From Linnemannia hyalina (Eukaryota > Mortierellomycota > Mortierellomycetes > Mortierellales > Mortierellaceae), in contig JAHRHY010000008.1 in NCBI GenBank assembly GCA_019671135.1, positions 868,001 through 932,000 of the forward strand: a stretch of 64,000 nucleotides of DNA, in the 5' to 3' direction. The position numbers were made by a program, and so were the translations under genes. Below are positions 57,245-64,000 of this stretch, piece by piece (position 1 is the first letter of the stretch; the number at the start of each line of letters is the position of its first letter). The notes under the pieces are model-generated. The model had not been told where the DNA came from. It ran no database searches and was given only the letters and a program-made list of their open reading frames with translations.

Positions 57245-57992
57245 ACATCTTGTTCTTCATGTTTTAGCCCTTTGTGAGTGTCTGTTCTTTTTCTGTCGCT
57301 CTATTATTTATCGTCCCATGCCCCTTCTCTTTTCTTTCTTCCTTTTCCCTCTTGTTTTTTTAACTTCTTTCCGCTCTTTTCCTCTTCTCACTCTCACGCC
57401 TTCCCTTTCACCCTCTCATTTTAATACCCCAATTTTGAGAACACTTCGCCTTCTTCCTTTCTTTCTTCTTTTCAGTACTCAACTCACTCCACTCATTCTC
57501 TATCAGACCCTTTCCCTTTCTCTCTCCCTTCTCCAACCTTCTCTTTAAGAAAATCAATCCTATTCGTTTCTCCACACCCACTGACCCTCTCCCCCTTTAT
57601 CCTTACCCCTGCACACACCCATACACACACATACACAACACATACACACCCACAAACACACACACATACACACACATTCAACACAACACAAACAACAAAC
57701 CCGACCCCACACTACTCTTTAACTACCTCCTCCCTGCTACGCCTTCAACGCAAGGTAATTTGAACCGCATCGCAAAGGACCAAGCACCCACCGCCCCCAC
57801 ACACTTACACACATAAAGGGGGGGTATTAGAAAGGAAAAGGAATGAAACAACGGGACACAGATCGTACCTTTCTCTTATCCCTACCCCTGTCCTGCCTTG
57901 GCCATGTCGCCATTCACCTCTGAGGCTGCCATTGGCACTTCCAACCCAAGAGCGATCAGGATATGCGGACAAAACAAATATGTAACACAATT

Positions 57993-58023
<31 letters not shown>
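57993..58023 (+). repeat. (CAA)n microsatellite
   Basis: About ten CAA/ACA units in intergenic DNA with no coding frame around them. Confidence 0.9.
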
Positions 58024-59345
58024 AAGCGAGGAACCATACAGCAAGCATGACATTCCCATCCCTCGATGTCTGTGTTCCTTCCCTTTATTCTTTTTTCTTT
58101 CCCTTCTTTATTTCATCCCCAGACACAGGGCGATGTTGGGCGTGGACGATTGGATGACTGAGTCCCGCCCTGGCTATATCCATATGCATCCTGTGAAGGA
58201 AAACAACCCCAAAAAGGGAGTCCAGGTGGTTGAAGGATGAGGAGTAAGAAGCGAAGGTTGTGGTGGTTTGTAGAAGGGAGCAGGAGGAGAGACGACTGAC
58301 AAGGAGAGATGAAGAAGCACAAGAAAGAAGGAAGAGAAGGAGAGAGAAGGAAGAAGGAGGAGGGATATGCGGGTGCGCAATCTGCATTATGCCCATTTTT
58401 TTGGGTTGATGTTCTTTTGTCCCTTTTTTTTGCCAGCAGGAACATGAACAACAAGGAAGTGAAGGACGAGCACAATCAGGAAAGCAGGAAAGGGAGGAAA
58501 TGAAGCCAGGGAAGGAAGGACGGAAAGAACGAACAGAAGGATGCCTGTCTTTCTTTTAATGCATTAAGCAAGCAAAGCGAGAACCAGAAGGACAAACAAC
58601 AAAGGGCGAGGGGACGCCATACTCTTGACTTCTTTTGGGATGAACAGGAGTCATTTTATGTGGCATGGGCGCCAGGAAAATGGTGTCTTGAAGGAAAGAA
58701 TGAAGGGACGCAAGGAATGCTAGATGTGGTGACTATTTGTGGGTACCGATGGATACAGGACCTTCAATTGCACAGATACCAGTCGTAGTAGCCCATCATC
58801 ATCATCCCCGATGGACTGACCGCATCCACATCGCCAATCGCTTTCGCCTCAGCAACAGCTATACTAACCACTTTCTCTTCTCTTTTTCTCCATCCTCGTT
58901 GTCGTTCTTCTTTGTCCTCTTCATCCCACCCTCTCTCTTTCTCTCTCTTTCTCTCTCTTTCTCCCACCCACACTCTCGTTTTCATGCTGCCGTTCGTCCT
59001 TCCTCCTCCTTCTCACCAATCAATCAATCGTATATCTTCCTTGGTCCTCTGTTTTACCCGCTTCTTTTTACTTTTTTTTTTTCTTCCCGTCCATTGCCTT
59101 TCCTTTTCCCTTTTCCTTTCTGCTCTCTTTTTTTCTTTTTCCTCTTTGCCTTTTTCTGTTTCTCCCCTTCACCAACCTTAGAAGTCCCTCCTTCCCTCTC
59201 CCTTTCCCTCTTCCCTCTTCCCCTTTCCCTCCTTCCCTTTCCTTTTCTCTCACCCTCACCCTCATCTCACACCTTCCAGCACCTCTTCTTCATCATCCTC
59301 CCTTCTTATCATCTCCTCCATCCGGATCAACAACTAGTGTTCACA

Positions 59346-60128
59346 ATGTCCAGCCTCAGGAACAGGACTGCCCACCCAGACTGCAACGCTTGGCAGGACA
59401 CGCGCATGCACTGTCTTCGTGTGCGACGAGTCGTCGGACGCAAACACCAGATGCTCCGTCGAGAGCACCACACCGAACTCCTCGCCACCACAGCCTCATC
59501 AGACAACAGGACCATGTACTACCATCCAAAACTCAACAACGACAACAACAACTCTTCATGGACAACAGAAGCATCATCATCTACACATTCGGCAGGGCCA
59601 GGACCCATCCCCACACACCGTCGACACAACCTTTCCAGTGAGCGCCGCCCGTTCCCCAGCCAGTCCTCGGAGCCTTACAGCCTGTGCGAGCGCTCAATGT
59701 CACTGTCAGGAGTCGGTGCCTCACCACACGCGGTCGGCCATAACACCCGTTCATACCAACCATCCGACGACGCTCCTCTGCTAATGCCCCTGCCTCCGTT
59801 CGTCCAGCGGATCGACATGGCCGGCTCGCCCTTCTCGCCTCTCTCGCCCTACGATCCATATGCGACGACGATGGACGAGTCGCCCCATCACCGCAGTATC
59901 CGATCAGGAAACCCTTTTAGTGGCGCACGAACTCACAGCAGCGGCGGCGGCGGATCAGGAGGTGGCGGCGGGACCACCACTGCTCCCGCGGACATGAGCC
60001 CAGGAGGCGGTGATGCTACCGAGGGGGACACGCCATCGGATTACACCTTCCGCCGACGCAACGCCATTGTCGAAGGCTCTGAGGACGCACCCAAGGCAGA
60101 TGACTTTCCCAACAACTCTCCCAAATGA
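59346..60128 (+). CDS. Low-complexity protein, unknown function
   Basis: An intronless frame of 260 residues (MSSLRNRTAH...). The ATG at 59346 has a good context (CACAATGTCC) after a long C/T-rich leader. The N-terminal 45 residues are basic with three Cys and several His (CNAWQD, MHCLRVRRVVGRKH). The middle is Asn/Ser/Thr-rich, with SSERRPFPSQ and PFSPLSPYDPYA motifs that could be phosphorylated. A poly-Gly patch sits at about residues 200-210, and the protein ends DDFPNNSPK. The frame stays open upstream into the CT-rich leader, but that extension is low-complexity Ser/Phe/Leu and unlikely to be translated. I cannot assign a family. Third-position C preference supports coding. Confidence 0.55.
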   Translation: MSSLRNRTAHPDCNAWQDTRMHCLRVRRVVGRKHQMLRREHHTELLATTASSDNRTMYYHPKLNNDNNNSSWTTEASSSTHSAGPGPIPTHRRHNLSSERRPFPSQSSEPYSLCERSMSLSGVGASPHAVGHNTRSYQPSDDAPLLMPLPPFVQRIDMAGSPFSPLSPYDPYATTMDESPHHRSIRSGNPFSGARTHSSGGGGSGGGGGTTTAPADMSPGGGDATEGDTPSDYTFRRRNAIVEGSEDAPKADDFPNNSPK

Positions 60129-61104
60129 TATCGACACGATCTCTCCTTTCGTTTCTCTTTCTCTTTTTCTTTTTTCATGAACCCTTCCCTTTGTTATTTC
60201 TCCTCTTTCTTTCTCTCTTTCTGTTTGACACGTTATTTGCTTTTTTCTTTGTTGTTATTTCCTTTTTGTTCCCTATTTTTCCTTTTACCTTTTTCACAAC
60301 CTCGCATGCGGCCTTTGTCTCTTTGTCCCTTCATGGCTTGACCTAGCCCTTCACAATTTTTCCTTTCTGTTTTTTGTTATTTTTTTTCTTCCTTTTCCCT
60401 CTTTCCTTTCCCTTCCCCTCCCCTTTTTCACGCCTTTTTTCGTCTCTTACTTTGCACTTCTAATAACGATCTCGGTCTTTCAGGGACTATGCCAATGCAT
60501 CACAGCAGGAAAGCATGATCCAGTCCTGAAGCTGCTGCCTGGCGCTTTTTATGCTCCTCTCCTTCTTTGTTGGGAGGAAGAGGAGGGAGGAAGTGGTACT
60601 TTCCTACTCGATTCGGGATGCCGATGCCCTACTACTCATGCCTATGCTCATGCCAATATCATGCCATGCTAACGCCCTAGTGAAGATCCAAAGACGGCGC
60701 GTGCTGTTTCGACTTAGCACCGCGAACGGAGAAGCGCGGAGATCGCAGGAACGCACCACCCCTCATGATTTCGCGCTCACCTGTCTGGCATTTCTACCCG
60801 CCTGATGACTATCTGCCTGTCGTTCTGGCTGTTCCTGGTCGAAAGCGCCCTTCTCCACAGCCGGCACATTTTTCACATCCTTTCCGCCCCATTTGTTTGC
60901 ACAGCCATCGAGGAGTTGGCCCATGTTCGGAATTCATCTCTTGCAGTTATACCCAACTCTTTCCTCGCTGCCCCTTATCATCCCTCCCATTCCTATCCTT
61001 TCATTTCTCCCGATCCGACCATCCTCTCCACATAATGAATTCTTCTTTACGACATTTCGTTTTACCTTCGCCCGTTTATCTCCTTTATCACTTTCTTTTA
61101 TCTC

Positions 61105-61127
61105 TTTTTTTTTTTTTTTTTTTTTTT
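61105..61127 (+). repeat. Poly-T tract (T23)
   Basis: Homopolymer in gene-poor DNA, followed by further T-rich sequence to about 61170. Confidence 0.85.
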
Positions 61128-61793
61128 ATCCTTGATGTTATTGTTTTCTTTTTTTTCTTCTTTTCTTTTTGTTGCCTTTCTTTCTTGCCAATGTTTTCTA
61201 ATTCTAATTCACAATGTAATAGCACTGTTCTCAAAAATAAACGAGTCCGTTTTTCCTTCAATGCTCCTTACCTTTGTCTCATATATGGTTTTCTTTGTAT
61301 CAACTTATCAACCAACAAAATCTTGTCCTACCACAAAGACGTTTCTAGGCCGTGTTGTCACTTTTGTCTGCGTTCATAGTTCATTCATGTGATGCAGGAG
61401 ATACATGGCGTTTTTCTTCCCACTTATTCCCGTCCGTCGCACATCCACCTCCTTTTTTTTTCCTTTGCCCTTCTCCCCGCCTCATGTTCTTTTGTGGTTT
61501 CGCCGTTGTGGACTTGTGGGTTGTGTCAGGAATAGGAAAGGGGGGGGGGGAGAAGAGAGATGAAACATTTGAGTGTGAGAATGCGTATTTACAGGCAGCC
61601 GTACTAGTGTGAGATGATACTTCTACATGCCTATGCCTCTGTGGGAGATTGGGTCTCGGGGTTCAAAGGGAAAGAGCAGGGGTGCGGGTGAAGACAACTG
61701 CTCGTGTATATCAAGGGAAAAAGCGAAATCGTCTCAATCCGCCATCCGGGAACATGTGCGTGTGTTATCATGCTGTCAAGTGCAGAGTGGGAA

Positions 61794-61808
61794 CCCCCCC
61801 CCCCCCCC
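61794..61808 (+). repeat. Poly-C tract (C15)
   Basis: Fifteen consecutive C residues. The complementary strand is a G15 run. Confidence 0.85.
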
Positions 61809-62010
61809 GGCTCTGAATAACGATTCTCAATCCCTTTTACTCCTGTACTTCCTCATGTCACCAAGATACTCCTCCCATGACATATACCCAAAGCACACAC
61901 GCCATTTATTTCTCAGTTGCTCAGTTCTGCACTGGTCACCAGTTTCGCTCCTCTCCCTCCAACCTTAGTTTTTCTTTATCACCGCCAAGTTGGATAGCAA
62001 GTTTGTTGAC

Positions 62011-62032
62011 TTTTTTTTTTTTTTTTTTTTTT
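62011..62032 (+). repeat. Poly-T tract (T22)
   Basis: Homopolymer followed directly by a GAGGGGAGGAGGGGAGGAG purine block (to about 62055). Confidence 0.85.
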
Positions 62033-64000
62033 GAGGGGAGGAGGGGAGGAGAGGAGTTTGATTTTTTTAGTATTTCTCCGGGGTAAGTATATTCAACAAG
62101 GGCTTCCCCCACCGCTTTCGTTCTCTTTTTCCTCAGCTTGGAAGTATGACCCCTCTTCCGCCTGCTCGTCCGTCTTTTTAGGTTGTTGAGTCGTCCAGTC
62201 TGGAGTAGTGAGGAGAAAGAGGGTGGGGGATACGAATGTGCAGACTAGACAACGCTGTGAAGAAACGAGGGTGTTCGTTCTGCTCTATATCCTCGGGATG
62301 GATATTCAGGGATTTCTTTAGGCCTTATTCCTGATAAGGACGACAGGGGATGATTGGATTAATGCATTGTTAGTTCAACCTGAGAGGGAAACAGAGCAAA
62401 CCAAATGATTTTTTTTACCGCCAAATGCACTGACTCTGATACATATGTGATAAACTATCTGGACCGTCAAACGCGACTAGGGCAAAGGATGTGGACAAAC
62501 GCGTAAAAAGCACTACGGGGACATAATCTGATGGGCAACGATAGGATGATGCTTTTGCAAAAGACGAGAGGAAGAATAAGGAAAAAAAAAAGATATCGTC
62601 ATGCTGCTCAACCAATATTTGTGTGTTGTTTTAGGGTTGGCGCAAAATCAAAAAAAAAAAGTGGTGGCATCATTGTTTGTTTATGTTGACATCGTTCTTC
62701 CGAGAGCAATGTCGAAATTTCTTTTGGAGTGGACATGGATGGATGGATGCAGAAGGAGGGTGCGTGTGGTGTGTGTGTGCGAGTTCCTGTGAAAAACAAC
62801 AAAAGACAGGGCATGGGGCAGTGGTCGGTGGTCAGGGTACAATGTTCTAATTGACACAGATGATCGATGATGCTGGGCTGGCATGAACAATAAAATACGA
62901 TGATGCAACGTACGCTGCACTCCACCCATCATCCCTTCTTTGTCGGAATACACATGTGCATCTCCATGACCTCGTTATTTACCTTATTCGTTATTGTTGT
63001 ATCACTCAAGTGTTCTTTTTCTTCGTTTACATGGATGCATATTTTTCATTCGGCCTTGGGTTCCGTCATTGATACAATTCGAACACAGGGGTACCCCGTT
63101 TGAACTATGAACCCAAATCATATCCATCCCCTCCCTTCCTTTGACGAAACAATCGTGGGTGGTAAAGTACTATACTTCTGAGTAAGAAAAGTAAAGAGGA
63201 GAGTCGCATGTCAGCCATTGTTATCGCGGAGTGGTGGATACTCGTCTTGAACGCGACAAGCCAACAAAAGAACACTTGTACTCATTCATCTTTGATCCTT
63301 GTCCCCATCATCCCTTATTTTGCCCCTATTTTTTCTTGCTTTGCATGGCCAATGACGAGCGAGGGAAGAGGGATAGAGAGAAGGAGAGCTTCTTGAATTG
63401 TCTCCCTTTTCTGGGTATTAATGATGCTCTCTATTGCATCTTCCTCATCCAGCGATACAATCCACATAGGCAGGATATCTGATATGAAGGCGATAGAAAA
63501 CAAAATGGAATGATGAAACTCAACCCCCTTCATACTTTCCTCCGCTTATTGTTGACATGACCCTGATTGTTCTCCAGAATTGGGTGCAAAATAACCTGCT
63601 ACACAGCCGCTCTCGCTTTCTCTTTTACCCATGTCGACCCGTGTCTTGTTGACAGGCCCACAGAAAAAGAGAAAAAAAAAAAGACGTGAAAGAGAAAGCA
63701 ATGACGAAGTTGGTGTAACGTTCACGCCCATTGTCCGACCCACAAAAATAATAACTCATGCATCTCGTACCATCATCCGCCATCAAAGTGTTTGGCCAGA
63801 CTGTCCACCTCCAACAAATAGAGTGCACCGGGTCATTGCACATTGAACAGCCGAATCCAAACTCCAAACACAAAAGAGAGTTGTGCGCCATTTTTTTAGG
63901 TGATGCAAGATAGGGATGGATAGAAGAAAAAGAAGGTGAAGGGAAGGGTTTGAATGAGCCCATCCCACCTCTCTCCCCTGCCTTGTCACTACCCTGCCGC

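Larger units (their letters stand above)
54354..59345. other. 5-kb gene-poor, microsatellite-rich interval
   Basis: The left end is the pyrimidine-rich (on the minus strand) promoter of the beta-helix gene. The middle contains many short, mutually overlapping frames with no protein character, A-runs and CT-runs. Microsatellites are at 57205-57239 (AC) and 57993-58023 (CAA). The right end (58840-59340) is a long C/T-rich leader before the ATG at 59346. No gene or RNA gene could be supported. Confidence 0.5.
60129..64000. other. Gene-poor right end of the window
   Basis: This starts with a T/C-rich 3' region (60130-60480) of the preceding gene. The rest has scattered homopolymers: T23 at 61105-61127, C15 at 61794-61808 and T22 at 62011-62032. 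Many short frames overlap on both strands without recognisable protein features. No tRNA or rRNA was recognised. Confidence 0.5.

Noticed and set aside
58737..59345. N-terminal extension of the 59346 gene by 203 residues
   Set aside because: The extension is a translation of the C/T-rich leader (runs of Phe, Ser and Leu). The ATG at 59346 has a better context and follows the usual leader pattern.
1..64000. CRISPR arrays, bacterial operons, ribosome binding sites, integrated prophage
   Set aside because: The DNA is eukaryotic, with spliced genes. No direct-repeat/spacer arrays or phage-like genes were seen.
1..64000. tRNA and rRNA genes
   Set aside because: I scanned for B-box-like GGTTCRANNCC motifs and found only isolated partial matches (for example near 26140 and 61660) without a matching A-box or cloverleaf. 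A covariance-model scan would be decisive.

Overview
This is nuclear DNA from a filamentous fungus. It has eukaryotic gene structure, with about 70 short GT-AG introns and stops, starts and splice sites that join into full-length conserved proteins. Intergenic spacers in the core are often only 100-600 bp, and pyrimidine-rich leaders precede many ATGs. The protein mix points to an early-diverging lineage, most likely Mortierellomycota (Mortierella/Linnemannia type). The basis is a NoxA-like NADPH oxidase, a small secreted C2 protein family and a leucine-rich-repeat protein whose N-terminal region I associate with that group. The lineage call is an inference from memory, not from a search.

Layout. 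0.36-5.6 kb holds two intronless genes for low-complexity Ser/Thr/Asn/Gln-rich proteins in a gene-poor, pyrimidine-rich setting. 7.0-24.2 kb is compact core: NADPH oxidase, cytochrome b5, an aldo/keto reductase, a DUF2011-like RGG-box protein, SAICAR synthetase (ADE1), the mRNA-export factor GLE1, the rRNA-processing factor RRP7, and a DASH-complex Spc19-like protein with a long C-terminal extension. 24.2-25.8 kb is the SNARE VTI1.

25.9-34.2 kb is an accessory-looking island. It holds an LRR-family gene broken by a frameshift, a head-to-head pair of secreted C2 protein genes (one intact, one decayed), and a decayed FAD-dependent monooxygenase. 34.2-42.7 kb returns to core genes: ATE1 arginyltransferase, the retromer subunit VPS26 and a PFF1-like vacuolar M28 protease. 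A second decayed FAD monooxygenase lies at 43.4-44.6 kb. 44.75-51.85 kb carries two tri-snRNP splicing factors (SNU23 and PRP6) flanking glucose-6-phosphate dehydrogenase (ZWF1). 52-54.35 kb is a beta-helix protein of unknown role. From 54.35 kb to the end is gene-poor, microsatellite-rich DNA with a single credible low-complexity gene (59.35-60.13 kb).

Functional threads. ZWF1 supplies the NADPH that a NOX enzyme consumes, but nothing links their regulation. GLE1, PRP6, SNU23, RRP7 and the RGG protein belong to RNA metabolism. VTI1, VPS26 and PFF1 belong to the endosome-vacuole system. None of this is an operon or a coordinated cluster. The most distinctive elements are the extended Spc19-like protein, the LRR gene with its head domain and Gly-rich hydrophobic segment, the inverted C2 pair, two GC-AG introns and a six-base first coding exon in VPS26. 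Exon boundaries were worked out by hand from splice consensus and phase. Each complete model sums to a whole number of codons, but none has been checked against transcripts.
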